Assembly: GCF_001425685.1 (NCBI RefSeq)
Contig: NZ_LMCY01000069.1
Coordinates: 1 to 64,000, forward strand
Length of the DNA stretch: 64,000 nucleotides
Reading direction: 5' to 3'
Origin: Massilia sp. Root335
Lineage (GTDB): Bacteria; Pseudomonadota; Gammaproteobacteria; Burkholderiales; Burkholderiaceae_D
Shown here: positions 45,863 to 54,665 of the stretch, piece after piece
How the letters are laid out: every line of letters starts with the position of its first letter
Position numbering within the stretch: the stretch's first letter is position 1
The notes under the pieces: generated by a model
The model's database searches: none
Seen by the model: the letters and a program-made list of their open reading frames with translations, nothing else
What the model was told of the DNA's origin: nothing
Program-made: the position numbers and the translations under genes

Positions 45863-48154
45863 ATGCGACATCGACATCATCGCCTTGCGCTCGCCGCATG
45901 GGCGTGCCTCGGCGCGTCCGCGCATGCCCACGCCGACGACACGCACCTGAACACCGTGATCGTGTCGGGCGGCCGCCCGACGTCGCTGCCCGCGCAGATC
46001 CCGACGACGATCGAAGGCATCACCGGTGCCCAGGTCGAGGAGCGGATCAACGCGTTCGACAGCGAGGACGCGCTGAAATACCTGCCCAGCCTGAACGTGC
46101 GCAAGCGCTACACGGGCGACTACGACCACGCCGTGCTCGCGAGCCGCGCGTCCGGCACGGGCAACAGCGCGCGCTCGCTCGTGTACGCGGACGGCATCCT
46201 GCTCTCGAACCTGCTCGGCAACGGCGCCTCGTACACGCCGCGCTGGGGCCTCGTCACGCCCGACGAGATCGAACGCGTCGACGTGCTCTACGGCCCGTTC
46301 GCGGCCGCGTATCCGGGCAACTCGGTCGGCGCCGTCGTCGACTTCCAGACCCGCATGCCGACGAAGCGCGAAGCCCACGTCAAGCTGTCCGGCTACTCGC
46401 AGGGTTTCAAACTGTACCGCACGGACGACCGCTACGACGGCTGGCAGGGCAGCGCGGCGCTGGGCGACCGCAGCGGCGCGTGGTCGTGGTGGATCGACGT
46501 GTCGCGCATGGACAGCGACGCGCAGCCGATCGCGTTCGCCAACAGGCTGCTGTCCAGCGGCATCCCGAACGGCGGCGGCATCCCGGTGACGGGCGCCGTC
46601 GCGGGCCGCAATCCGTCGGACAAGGACTGGTGGCTGCTCGGCGCGACGAGCCGGACGCGCACGGTGCAGGACCACGCGAAATTCAAGCTCGCCTGGGACA
46701 TCACGCCGACGCTGCGCGCCAGCTACACGTTCGGCTGGTGGCGCAACGATGCCGCGCGCACGGCCGAATCGTACCTGCGCGACGCGGCCGGCAACCCCGT
46801 CGTCACGGCGCCCCGCGTGAACATCGACGGCCGCGCGTACGACATCAAGGCGTCCGACTTCGCGCCCAGCCGCGGCACGCTGGAGCATGCGCTGCACGGG
46901 CTGTCGCTCAAGAAGCACAGCCGCGCCACGTTCGACTGGGAGATCGCCGCCAGCGTCTACGACTATGCGCGCGATCTCGTGCGCACGCCGACGGTGCCGG
47001 TGCCGGATGCGGACACGAACGGCGCCGGCCAGGTCACGGACATGCACGGCAGCGGCTGGAACATGCTGGCATTGAAAGGCATCTGGCGGCCGGATGCCGG
47101 CGCGCTGTCCGGCCACACGGTCGAATTCGGGCTGCAGTCCGATCACGCCCGGCTGCGCACCCGCGTGTTCGGCAGCGGCACGGACTGGCTGCACGCGGGC
47201 GACGGCCGGCAGGTCTCCATCTTCAACGGGAACACCTGGCTGGAAAGCCTGTACGCGCAGGACAGCTGGCGCATCGCCGACGCCTGGCGCGCCACGCTGG
47301 GTGCGCGCTTCGAGCGGTGGCGCGCGTATGGCGGCGAGCTGTCGAACGCCGTGCTGGCGGCGCCGCTGCCGTTCCCGGACCGCAGCGAGACGGCATGGTC
47401 GCCCAAGGCCGCGCTGGCGTGGCGCGCGAGCCCGGACTGGACATTGAAGGCATCGACGGGCCGCGCGGTACGCGATCCGACGGCGGCCGAGCTGTTTCAA
47501 GGGACTATCGTCGACAATGCGATCGTCAACGGCAATCCGCACCTGAAGGCGGAAAAGTCGTGGACGAGCGAGCTGTCGGCCGAGACGCTCGGCGACAAAG
47601 GCTCGCTGCGCGTGACGCTGTTCCGCGAGACGACGCGCGACGCGCTGTATTCGCAGCCGCTGCTGGTGAGCGGCGGGACGACCGTGAACACGGTGCAGAA
47701 CGTGGGCCGCATCCGCACCGACGGCCTCGAAGTGGCGGCGCAGGCGGACGATGTCGGCGTGCAGGGATTCGGGCTGTCGTCCAGCCTGACGTTTGCCGAC
47801 TCCATCATCACGGAGAACGCGGGCTTTCCGGCAAGCGTGGGCAAGTGGCAGCCGCGCGTGCCGCGCTGGCGCGCGACGATGCTGGCGACGTGGAAGGCGA
47901 ACGACAAGTGGACGGCCACCCTCGGCGCCCGCTACAGCGGCCGCCAGTACTCGACGCTGGACAACAGCGACCCGAACGGCAATGCGTACATGGGGACGTC
48001 GGACTATCTCGTGATCGATACGCGGCTGCGCTATCGCTTCGACCGCCAGTGGAGCGCGGCGGTCGGGGTGGACAACCTCAACGACCGCAAGTACTGGGCG
48101 TTTCACCCGTACACGCAGCGGACCGTGGTGGCCGAGGTGCGTTGGGATCTGTAG
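45863..48154 (+). CDS. TonB-dependent receptor, copper-associated
   Basis: Outer membrane receptor of 763 residues. A signal peptide (about 1-25) is followed by a plug domain (about 35-150) with VSGGRPTSL and GVNVRKRYT-like strands, then a 22-strand barrel ending in WDL. Its N-terminus is His-rich (MRHRHHRLALA). OprC-type receptors take up copper; its place after PCu(A)C and YcnI suggests the same here. A TonB box near TVIVSG is plausible. The last of the four cluster genes. Confidence 0.85.
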   Translation: MRHRHHRLALAAWACLGASAHAHADDTHLNTVIVSGGRPTSLPAQIPTTIEGITGAQVEERINAFDSEDALKYLPSLNVRKRYTGDYDHAVLASRASGTGNSARSLVYADGILLSNLLGNGASYTPRWGLVTPDEIERVDVLYGPFAAAYPGNSVGAVVDFQTRMPTKREAHVKLSGYSQGFKLYRTDDRYDGWQGSAALGDRSGAWSWWIDVSRMDSDAQPIAFANRLLSSGIPNGGGIPVTGAVAGRNPSDKDWWLLGATSRTRTVQDHAKFKLAWDITPTLRASYTFGWWRNDAARTAESYLRDAAGNPVVTAPRVNIDGRAYDIKASDFAPSRGTLEHALHGLSLKKHSRATFDWEIAASVYDYARDLVRTPTVPVPDADTNGAGQVTDMHGSGWNMLALKGIWRPDAGALSGHTVEFGLQSDHARLRTRVFGSGTDWLHAGDGRQVSIFNGNTWLESLYAQDSWRIADAWRATLGARFERWRAYGGELSNAVLAAPLPFPDRSETAWSPKAALAWRASPDWTLKASTGRAVRDPTAAELFQGTIVDNAIVNGNPHLKAEKSWTSELSAETLGDKGSLRVTLFRETTRDALYSQPLLVSGGTTVNTVQNVGRIRTDGLEVAAQADDVGVQGFGLSSSLTFADSIITENAGFPASVGKWQPRVPRWRATMLATWKANDKWTATLGARYSGRQYSTLDNSDPNGNAYMGTSDYLVIDTRLRYRFDRQWSAAVGVDNLNDRKYWAFHPYTQRTVVAEVRWDL

Positions 48155-48195
48155 CGTGGACGGCGCGGTCCGTGCGGCCGTTCAGCCGCAGCGGC

Positions 48196-48220
48196 AGGGT
48201 GGGCACCCTGCGCCCACCCT
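48196..48220. repeat. GTGGGC/GCCCAC hairpin element
   Basis: Perfect arms AGGGTGGGC/GCCCACCCT (48196-48204, 48212-48220) with a 7-bp loop, between convergent stops at 48154 and 48225. Same family as the elements at 4739-4816 and 57168-57351; here it may act as a bidirectional terminator. Confidence 0.7.
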
Positions 48221-48224
48221 ACGA

Positions 48225-48995
48225 TCAGCGCGGCGCCGCGCCCAGCCGGCGCACATTGCCCGATCCGACCACGGACCGGGTCACGTGCGGATCGCCGTAG
48301 TAACTGACGTCCCCGGAGCCGGCCACCGTCAGGCCCAGGCTCTCCTTCACCCACAAGGTCACGTTGCCGGAGCCCGCCACGGTGACGCTGGCGTTGTCGG
48401 CGCGCACATGGGCCAGGTCGACGGTGCCGGAGCCGCCGATCGAGATCGACGTGCTGCGCGCCGTGCCGCCGGCCACCTTGAGGTCGCCGCTCCCGCCGAG
48501 GGCGACGTTGACGGTATCGCCCTCGACGCGGCCGACCTTGATGGCGCCCGAGCCGCCCACGTCGAACTTGACGCGGCCGCCGTGCACGACGTCGGCATCG
48601 ATATTGCCCGAGCCGCCCAGCACGAGGCGGTCGACGCTGCGCGCCTGCACGACGATTTTCAGGTTGCGGGTGCGCAGGTTCGCGTTGTGTTTTGCCCGGA
48701 TCTTCAGCGTGCCGTCCTCGACGACGGTCTCGATCAGCGGCAGCAGGTTGTCGTCCGTGTCGATGGTGAGACCTTCGCGGCCGCTGCCGCTCTTGATCTC
48801 GACATTGCCGGGCAGGGACATCGCGACCCCGTCGAAATGGGCGACGTCGCGCGCCTGGTGCTGGATCTTGCCGCTGCCTTGCACCTGTTCGCTCTTGCCC
48901 CAGCTCCAGTCGCCAGCGACGGCCTGCGGCGCGACGGCGATGCAGGCGAGGGCGCAGGCGGCGATGACGAGGCGGCGGGTTTTATTGTCGATCAT
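48225..48995 (-). CDS. DUF2807 (head GIN domain) exported protein
   Basis: Exported protein of 256 residues with a signal peptide (about 1-27). The mature part is a right-handed beta structure built from repeats ending in GSG: LGGSGNIDAD, VGGSGAIKVG, LGGSGDLKVA, IGGSGTVDLA, VAGSGNVTLW, VAGSGDVSYY, VVGSGNVRRL. This is the head GIN/DUF2807 family, of unknown function. AGGAGAAC precedes ATG 48995; the upstream frame to 49124 is not like a signal peptide. The protein is likely periplasmic. Confidence 0.82.
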   Translation of the reverse strand: MIDNKTRRLVIAACALACIAVAPQAVAGDWSWGKSEQVQGSGKIQHQARDVAHFDGVAMSLPGNVEIKSGSGREGLTIDTDDNLLPLIETVVEDGTLKIRAKHNANLRTRNLKIVVQARSVDRLVLGGSGNIDADVVHGGRVKFDVGGSGAIKVGRVEGDTVNVALGGSGDLKVAGGTARSTSISIGGSGTVDLAHVRADNASVTVAGSGNVTLWVKESLGLTVAGSGDVSYYGDPHVTRSVVGSGNVRRLGAAPR

Positions 48996-49200
48996 GATGT
49001 TCTCCTGAGTACGTGGATGTTCTCGATGGGTACATCGTAGGCGCGAGGCGGGCGTCACGATACCGGTTTGCGACAGGCCGCACGAAAACCGGACCGGACT
49101 GCATGCTCGCGGGGTGAACTGCATATGTTCCGGCGGCGTTCGTCAGATCGTCATCCCGCCGTCAGCGAGGCATCAGCGCGTCGTCGGCACGTTATTAGCA

Positions 49201-49280
49201 CGTCGTTCCCGCGCAGGCGGGAACCCAATTTCGCCGGAGATGGCCGCAAAACTTGGGTCCCCGCCTGCGCGGGGACGACG
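49201..49280. repeat. Inverted 28-bp REP-like element
   Basis: Arms at 49201-49228 (cgtcgttcccgcgcaggcgg and on) and 49253-49280 are inverted copies with two mismatches, 24 bp apart. The rest of the 309-bp gap 48996-49304 holds no gene. It resembles the common GTCGTTCCCGC..GCGGGAACC repeats of proteobacteria. Confidence 0.8.
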
Positions 49281-49304
49281 GGATAGGGCACATCGGGCCA
49301 GGAC

Positions 49305-51911
49305 TTATTTTGGCAACGCGGAGGGCGCCCCCGTCACCGCGAGCGCCGCCTTGACGGTCTGCGCGTGGCCCGGCTGGCCGCCGCCCAGGTAGATCGTGTA
49401 CGTACCCGGCATCACCTTGCGCGCGCCGGCCGCGTCGACCTGCGACAGCGCGCGCGCATCGAGGACCAGCGCGACCCGGGTGCGCTCGCCCGCCTTCAGG
49501 TGCACGCGGCGGAACGCCGCGAGCGTCGGATTGGCGGCGTCGCCCGGTTTGGCCACGTACAGCTGGACGACCTCGTCGCCGTCACGCTTGCCCGTGTTGG
49601 CCACCTCGACGTCCACGTCGACGGGCGCGCCGGCCGCGATGGTCGGCGCCGACAGCGCCGGCGTACCGTAGCGGAACGTCGTGTACGACAGGCCGTGGCC
49701 GAACGGGTACAGCACCTGGCCCTTGAAATAGCGGTAGGTGCGCCCAATCATGCGGTAGTCGCCGAACGCGGGCAGGTCGTCCACGCCGCGGTAGAACGTG
49801 ACGGGCAGGCGCCCGGCCGGGCTGTAGTCGCCGGCGATCAGGCCGGCCACGGCGTGGCCGCCTTCGCCGCCCGGATACCAGGCCTGGATAATCGCGGGCA
49901 CGTGCTTGTCGGCCCAGTTGACGGCCAGCGCGCTGCCGCTCATCAGCACGAGCACGGTCGGCTTGCCGGCCGCGACGACCTGTTCCAGCAGGCGTTCCTG
50001 CGGCGCGGGCAGGTCCAGGCTGGTGCGGTCGCCGCCCATGAAACCGGGCACCTGCAGCTTGAGTTCCTCGCCCTCCAGGTTGGCCGACAGGCCCGCGACG
50101 TACACGACCAGGTCCGCGCGGCGGGCCAGGGCGACGGCCTCCTTGCCGCCGTCGACCGGCGTGCTCCACACGAGTTTCTGGTCGCCGCGCGCGCCGCGCT
50201 GCACGGCCTCGATCCTGACCGGATACGTGCGTCCCGCCTGCAGCGTCGCCTTGCCGGCCGCGATCGACGGCGAGTCCACGACGTCCCACGCATCCACGAC
50301 GAGCTTGCCGTCGACCCAGATGCGGTAGCCGGCATTGCTCAGGAAGCGCAGGCCGTAGTCGCCGGTGCGCGGCGCCTTCAGGTAGCCGGTCCAGCGCGTG
50401 GACGCATTGCGGCCGCCGTCCTGCCACGCGGCGCGGGCATTGGTTTCCGTGGCGCCGTGCGCGGTGCCCGCCAGGTCCGGACCGGCGAAGTGTTCGGCGG
50501 CGAGGCCGGGCGTGCGGCACGCGGCATCGACACACAGGCTGGCGTCCGGCACCGGCGGCTCGGCCGGGCCGACGAGGCCCGTGCCCGGCGCGTACAGGAT
50601 CGTCGCATCCGGGAAGCGGGCGCGGATGCCCGCGAGCACGGTCACGGGGTGGGACGGCTGGCCGTTGTAATTGCCGACCAGCGCATCCTCGCTGTCCGCG
50701 TTCGGGCCGATGACGGCGATGGTCCGCGGCGCCTTCTTGAGCGGCAGCAGGCCGTCGTTCTTCAGCAGCACCATCGCCTCTTGCGCCGTCTTGAGGGCGA
50801 CGGCGCGGTGGGCCGGCGTGTCGTTGTCGTCGGGCCGGATGCCCGCGTAGGCCTTGGGCGGATTCGGGTCGAGCAGGCCGAGGCGGATGCGCCCCGCGAA
50901 CAGGCGCACGAGGGCGCGGTCGATGACGGCCTCCTTCAGCTCGCCGTGGCGCACGGCGTTCGCGATGGGGCCGGCCTCGGTCGTCATCTTGTTGCGGTAG
51001 TCGCCGCAGATCAGGTCCATGCCGGCCGTGAACGCGGCGGTCACCGCCTGTTCTGGCGTCCTGGTGTAATGGAGGCTGTCGGCGCGGTAGATATTCGCGG
51101 CGGCGCCGCAGTCCGACACGACGAAGCCGCTGAACCCCCAGGCGCGGCGCAGGCGCGCATCGAGCAGGTCGTCGCTGGCGCACGCGGGGACGCCGTTGAC
51201 GGCGTTGTAGGCGCACATGACGGATGCCACTTTGCCTTCCGTGACGGTGGCGCGGAATGCGGGCAGGTACGTGTCTTCGAGGTCGTGCGGGGACGGGTGG
51301 ACGTCTTCGCGGTGGCGGTTCGATTCCGGTCCGCTGTGCACGGCGAAGTGCTTGGCGGTGGCGATCGTCTTGAACGAGGCAGGATCGTCACCCTGCAGGC
51401 CGCGGATGAAGTTCACGGCGATGCGCGACGTGAGGTACGGGTCCTCGCCATACGTCTCCTGGCCACGGCCCCAGCGCGGATCGCGGAAGATGTTGATGTT
51501 GGGCGACCACACGGTGAGACCGCGATACCAGTCCGTGCCGCCGTCCGGGGATCGCGTCGCCATGTACTTGGCGCGGAATTCCGTTGCGATGACGTCGCCC
51601 ACGTCGTGCATCAGCGTCTCGTCCCACGTGGCCGCCATGCCGACGGCCTGCGGGAACACGGTCGCGTACCCGGCCCGCGCGACGCCGTGCAGGCCCTCGT
51701 TCCACCAGTTGTAGCGCGGGATCTTCAGGCGCGGGATCGCCGGCGTGTCGTTGCCGAGCTGGGCGGCTTTTTCCTCCAGCGTCATGCGCGCGACGAGGTC
51801 GGCGGCGCGCGCCTCGGGCGTCTGCTGGGCCAGCGCCGGTGCCGCCGCGCACAGGGCGGCCAGCGCGAGCGGGGCGAGCGTGAAGGGGATGCGGCGTGGT
51901 TCGTGGTTCAT
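49305..51911 (-). CDS. GH3 family glycoside hydrolase (beta-glucosidase/xylosidase) with PA14 insert
   Basis: Exported enzyme of 868 residues with a signal peptide (about 1-28). The GH3 N-domain has YNWWNEGLHGVAR, KHFAVHSGPE and the nucleophile Asp in FVVSDCGAA. A PA14 domain (about 455-600) is inserted in the C-domain and a fibronectin III-like domain ends it. YNWWNEGLHG is typical of beta-xylosidase/arabinosidase-like GH3 enzymes. It should act on xylan- or glucan-derived oligosaccharides in the periplasm or outside. GH3 is alone here; direct repeats TGTTAGC (51942-51969) upstream may bind a LacI-type regulator. Confidence 0.92.
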   Translation of the reverse strand: MNHEPRRIPFTLAPLALAALCAAAPALAQQTPEARAADLVARMTLEEKAAQLGNDTPAIPRLKIPRYNWWNEGLHGVARAGYATVFPQAVGMAATWDETLMHDVGDVIATEFRAKYMATRSPDGGTDWYRGLTVWSPNINIFRDPRWGRGQETYGEDPYLTSRIAVNFIRGLQGDDPASFKTIATAKHFAVHSGPESNRHREDVHPSPHDLEDTYLPAFRATVTEGKVASVMCAYNAVNGVPACASDDLLDARLRRAWGFSGFVVSDCGAAANIYRADSLHYTRTPEQAVTAAFTAGMDLICGDYRNKMTTEAGPIANAVRHGELKEAVIDRALVRLFAGRIRLGLLDPNPPKAYAGIRPDDNDTPAHRAVALKTAQEAMVLLKNDGLLPLKKAPRTIAVIGPNADSEDALVGNYNGQPSHPVTVLAGIRARFPDATILYAPGTGLVGPAEPPVPDASLCVDAACRTPGLAAEHFAGPDLAGTAHGATETNARAAWQDGGRNASTRWTGYLKAPRTGDYGLRFLSNAGYRIWVDGKLVVDAWDVVDSPSIAAGKATLQAGRTYPVRIEAVQRGARGDQKLVWSTPVDGGKEAVALARRADLVVYVAGLSANLEGEELKLQVPGFMGGDRTSLDLPAPQERLLEQVVAAGKPTVLVLMSGSALAVNWADKHVPAIIQAWYPGGEGGHAVAGLIAGDYSPAGRLPVTFYRGVDDLPAFGDYRMIGRTYRYFKGQVLYPFGHGLSYTTFRYGTPALSAPTIAAGAPVDVDVEVANTGKRDGDEVVQLYVAKPGDAANPTLAAFRRVHLKAGERTRVALVLDARALSQVDAAGARKVMPGTYTIYLGGGQPGHAQTVKAALAVTGAPSALPK

Positions 51912-51941
51912 CGTAGTCTCCTGTTATTGGTTTCTGGCGAT

Positions 51942-51969
51942 GCTAACACGAAAATGTCATGCGCTAACA
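51942..51969 (-). promoter_or_regulatory. TGTTAGC direct repeats before the GH3 gene
   Basis: Minus-strand TGTTAGC occurs at 51942-51948 and 51963-51969, 21 bp apart (two helical turns). The second continues as TGTTAGCGC, half of the TGTTAGCGCTAACA-type palindrome bound by LacI regulators. Regulation by sugar is inferred. Confidence 0.45.
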
Positions 51970-52069
51970 ATGAGCGAAAACACAACGCGATGTGGCGGCG
52001 ACGGCACGTCCGGGGCTTGGTCTTGGAAAAAATATCTTTCCAGTTGGAATTTTGACAGCATGCTGGTTT

Positions 52070-52075
52070 TATAAT
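52070..52075 (+). promoter_or_regulatory. Candidate -10 of the PilT-like gene
   Basis: Perfect TATAAT 41 bp before the ATG at 52116. The TTGACA at 52052-52057 is only 12 bp away and cannot be its -35. Palindromes TGGAAA/TTTCCA (52024-52042) and CAGCATGCTG (52055-52064) are upstream. Confidence 0.4.
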
Positions 52076-52115
52076 CAACGCATCGCTCATCCGAGCCCGT
52101 TTGGTACATCGAAGA

Positions 52116-53240
52116 ATGATGGAACACCACCAGTCGTCGCAGATCCCCACCCTGTCGTATATCGAAAACGAAGACCACCCGGTGTTCGGGACCCTGGTCG
52201 AGCAGATCCTGCACCTGCTGAATTCGAAGCTGGTGTTTTCCGACATCATCATCCACCAGAACAGTCCGCTGATGCTGCGCCAGCCGAAGGGCCTCGTGGC
52301 CGTGACGGATTCGCCCATCACGAAGGAAGAGCTGGAAGAATTCTTCGACGTCATCGAGCCGAACTGGGCCGAGCGCATCGTCGACCGCGCGTTCGACCGC
52401 TCGATCGACCTGCACACCGCGCGCATCCGCGCCAACTGCTTCAGCTTCCAGGGCAAGAAGCGCCTCGGCTGCGTGATCCGCCGCTTCCCGAAGGAACCGC
52501 TGGCGCTGGACACCCTCGGCCTGCACGCGGACGAGCGCGAATTCGCGCGCCTGACGAGCGGCCTGGTCCTGATCATCGGCGACACGTGCCAGGGCAAGTC
52601 GACCACCATCGCTTCCATCCTCGACGAGATCAACCGGCAGCGCTCGGGCCACATCATCACCATCGAAGACCCGGTCGAGACCCTGATCCCGCAGCGCAAA
52701 TGCATCATCACGCAGCGCGAGGTGGGCGTCGACGGCGACGTCGAAAGCTATTACCTGGGCGCGCTGGACGCGCTGCGCGAGCGGCCGGACGTGATCGTCA
52801 TCGGCGAAATCCGCGACGCCCAGACGGCCCAGGAAGCGCTGGCGCTGGCCGAGTCGGGCCCGCTCGTGCTGGCGACCCTCCATGCGCGCTCGACGGAACT
52901 CGGGCTGCAGAAGATGCTGCGCCTGCTGGGCAATTCGGAAGCGCAGGGCCAGGCCCTCGCACACGCGCTGCGCGGCGTGCTGTGCCAGGCGCTGCTGCCG
53001 TCGAAGCAGGGCAACCGTTATCACCTCGCCACGGAGTGCCTGACGCTCAGCCCGGCCGTCGGCGCGATGATCGAGGAGGGCGACCTGGGCGCCATCCGCG
53101 CGCACATGAACGCGGGCCGCGGGCCCGGCTGCCACACGATGAACAGCGTGCTGGAAGCGCTGCTGGCGGCGCACAAGGTCGGCGTCGACGACGCGCGCGC
53201 CGCGACGACGGACCGGATCGGCTTCGCCGAGATGGTCTGA
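52116..53240 (+). CDS. PilT/PilU-like ATPase (orphan)
   Basis: ATPase of about 374 residues of the PilT/PilU group in the type II/IV secretion ATPase family. Walker A is GDTCQGKSTT rather than the usual GPTGSGKSTT, but keeps GK[ST]; the ASP box has HIITIEDPVE, Walker B VIVIGEIRD, and the His box TLHARS. Retraction ATPases drive type IV pilus disassembly; no other pil gene is in this window, so the partner is unknown. The start is uncertain between ATG 52116, 52119 and TTG 52101. Confidence 0.85.
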   Translation: MMEHHQSSQIPTLSYIENEDHPVFGTLVEQILHLLNSKLVFSDIIIHQNSPLMLRQPKGLVAVTDSPITKEELEEFFDVIEPNWAERIVDRAFDRSIDLHTARIRANCFSFQGKKRLGCVIRRFPKEPLALDTLGLHADEREFARLTSGLVLIIGDTCQGKSTTIASILDEINRQRSGHIITIEDPVETLIPQRKCIITQREVGVDGDVESYYLGALDALRERPDVIVIGEIRDAQTAQEALALAESGPLVLATLHARSTELGLQKMLRLLGNSEAQGQALAHALRGVLCQALLPSKQGNRYHLATECLTLSPAVGAMIEEGDLGAIRAHMNAGRGPGCHTMNSVLEALLAAHKVGVDDARAATTDRIGFAEMV

Positions 53241-53259
53241 CCGCGATCGGGTAGTGCTG

Positions 53260-53475
53260 CTATCCGATCGTGTTCATCTCGCTTTCATCCTCGGTGTAGC
53301 GCACGGGCGCCAGGTTGTGCCTGGCGATGAGTTCCGGCACGGTCGCCGGGGCGCCCCGTTCGATGCGTTCGTATTCCAGGACGTGATCGAGCATCTCCGC
53401 CTCGCTGCAGCGGCCGGGCGTCGCGAATTCCAGCGGTTCCTCGTTATTGCGGTACCAGACTCGATAAATCGGCAT
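53260..53475 (-). CDS. Small hypothetical protein
   Basis: Cytoplasmic protein of 71 residues with no recognised family. It begins MPIYRVWYRNNEEPLEFATP, a likely beta hairpin, followed by a helix (EAEMLDHVLEYERIERG) and an acidic end (EDESEMNTIG). The ATG has AGGAG seven bases upstream, a strong signal. It is convergent with the PilT-like gene (19 bp between stops). Codon use is like the neighbours, so it is a real small gene of unknown role. Confidence 0.65.
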   Translation of the reverse strand: MPIYRVWYRNNEEPLEFATPGRCSEAEMLDHVLEYERIERGAPATVPELIARHNLAPVRYTEDESEMNTIG

Positions 53476-53560
53476 GCCAGTCTCCTGATGGTGGATGTCC
53501 GCAGTATGCCAGATCGGCCGAGCGCGCCGGCGCCGCGCGGCGCCTGTCGGTGCGTCAGGA

Positions 53561-53773
53561 TCATGCGATCAGCCAGCCCGGGTTGACCGGTACCGGGATC
53601 GTGATCGGACGCCCGGCCTGGCCGTCGATTCCAGAAAAATGAATTTTGTCGCAATGTGCGAGCGTTCCCGGATTTCCCCTCAATAGAATCAGTCCATTTG
53701 AAGAGCTGATGGCATGACGCCCGACGAATTTCTCGTTCACTTTATCGAGATCCGATATATCGAGATCCGACAT
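53561..53773 (-). CDS. Small hypothetical protein, possible gene remnant
   Basis: ORF of 70 codons with natural codon use, beginning MSDLDISDLDKVNEKFVG and ending VPVNPGWLIA; SDLDI/SDLDK comes from a 13-bp duplication of tcggatctcgata. There is no good SD before the ATG. It lies in the same frame as, and 51 bp beyond, the frameshifted end of the next gene, inside a lower-GC region. It may be the tail of a larger, broken gene. Confidence 0.4.
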   Translation of the reverse strand: MSDLDISDLDKVNEKFVGRHAISSSNGLILLRGNPGTLAHCDKIHFSGIDGQAGRPITIPVPVNPGWLIA

Positions 53774-53824
53774 GGATAGGGGCGGTCGGTCGACGAACGC
53801 TGGTCAAGGTGAGCCTGAGGTTTT

Positions 53825-54016
53825 TCACGTCCAATCGAGATGCCGGTAGCGCGACAAACGGAACCATTCCGCATTAATGTCCTGAATCGGGTCCGGCCGG
53901 CCCACGATGGACGACAGGCCATGCATAAGTTCCCCGGCGCCTTCAATTAATGGAATTTGCGGGAGATTCTCTCGACGTTGATCCCAAAGGAACGGATAAA
54001 CATTGAATCCGCCTTT
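53825..54016 (-). pseudogene. Frame-shifted continuation of the 53947 gene
   Basis: In the frame shifted from that of the 53947 gene, 63 codons read KGGFNVYPFLWDQRRENLPQ then IPLIEGAGELMHGLSSIVGR and on to a TGA at 53825-53827. After the other frame stops, third positions here are GC-rich and the text looks like protein, suggesting that one base was gained or lost near 54016 in an ancestor. Confidence 0.45.
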
Positions 54017-54606
54017 ACCGTCAATTTACTGACTTCCGCGTTGTTTTCTTTGGCGAGGCCAATAATCCAGTTCGCGACCTCTTTGCGGACATTGTCATCA
54101 AGCTTGTCGCCGTCACGGACAAAAAACGTCAAAGCGGGACGCGGCGGGCACGTGGTCCATTTTTTTTCCTTTTTGTCAAACCGTTTTGCGGCACCGCAAC
54201 CGGAGTGAAACATTGCGACGGCCCGAACAGTAGAGCGGTCCGCATCGGTAACTACCAGCGCCTTTTCGGAAATTGACACCGGGTCGGCGCCGGCGAATAA
54301 TCGCCTGCCACTCGGCAGAGCGACTTCCGGTTCTGGACGCCCCTTGAACGCAAACTCGAATTGGGAGTCGATCAGGTTGCGGTTGTTCTCCTCGCGTGGA
54401 ATCGATATGTAAAGCCCTTCTTCGCTTCCAAATAGAATCTGGGCAGCGGAGGCCAGCCTGTCACGGGTGCCATCGGTCGTCCAGTCGAGTGACGTCGCGG
54501 AGGCCGACGGGGTTTGCGTGGGAGGGGATGTCTGAGCCGATGCGGATATGACCAATGAAACCAATCCGGCCGCGAAAGCTTTTTTAAGATTTTTCGAACT
54601 GATCAT
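53947..54606 (-). CDS. Secreted hypothetical protein, possibly frameshifted
   Basis: Exported protein of 219 residues with a signal peptide (about 1-25, MISSKNLKKAFAAGLVSLVI). The mature part has LDWTTDGTRDRLASAAQILF and MFHSGCGAAKRFDKKEKKW with two nearby cysteines. I do not recognise the family. ATG 54606 has AGGAAAG upstream; the longer frame from 54669 overlaps the previous ORF by ATGA. GC is about 50 % against nearly 70 % around, a sign of transfer. The 3' end probably carries a frameshift (53825-54016). Confidence 0.6.
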   Translation of the reverse strand: MISSKNLKKAFAAGLVSLVISASAQTSPPTQTPSASATSLDWTTDGTRDRLASAAQILFGSEEGLYISIPREENNRNLIDSQFEFAFKGRPEPEVALPSGRRLFAGADPVSISEKALVVTDADRSTVRAVAMFHSGCGAAKRFDKKEKKWTTCPPRPALTFFVRDGDKLDDNVRKEVANWIIGLAKENNAEVSKLTVKADSMFIRSFGINVERISRKFH

Positions 54607-54665
54607 GGTTGTTCTTTCCTGGTTGCATTTGGTCGAGCCGGCATTTGAAGGAAGTTGATTTGCAG

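Noticed and set aside
45731-48106. 791-codon minus-strand ORF opposite the TonB receptor
   Set aside because: Antisense shadow, Arg/His-rich, without recognisable domains; the plus strand carries the clear receptor.
52052-52075. TTGACA and TATAAT as a canonical promoter before the PilT-like gene
   Set aside because: Spacing is only 12 bp; TATAAT may be real, but TTGACA cannot be its -35.
53550-53563. GTGCG-TCAG half-site upstream of the 53475 gene
   Set aside because: Only one half-site matches and there is no -10 at the expected distance.
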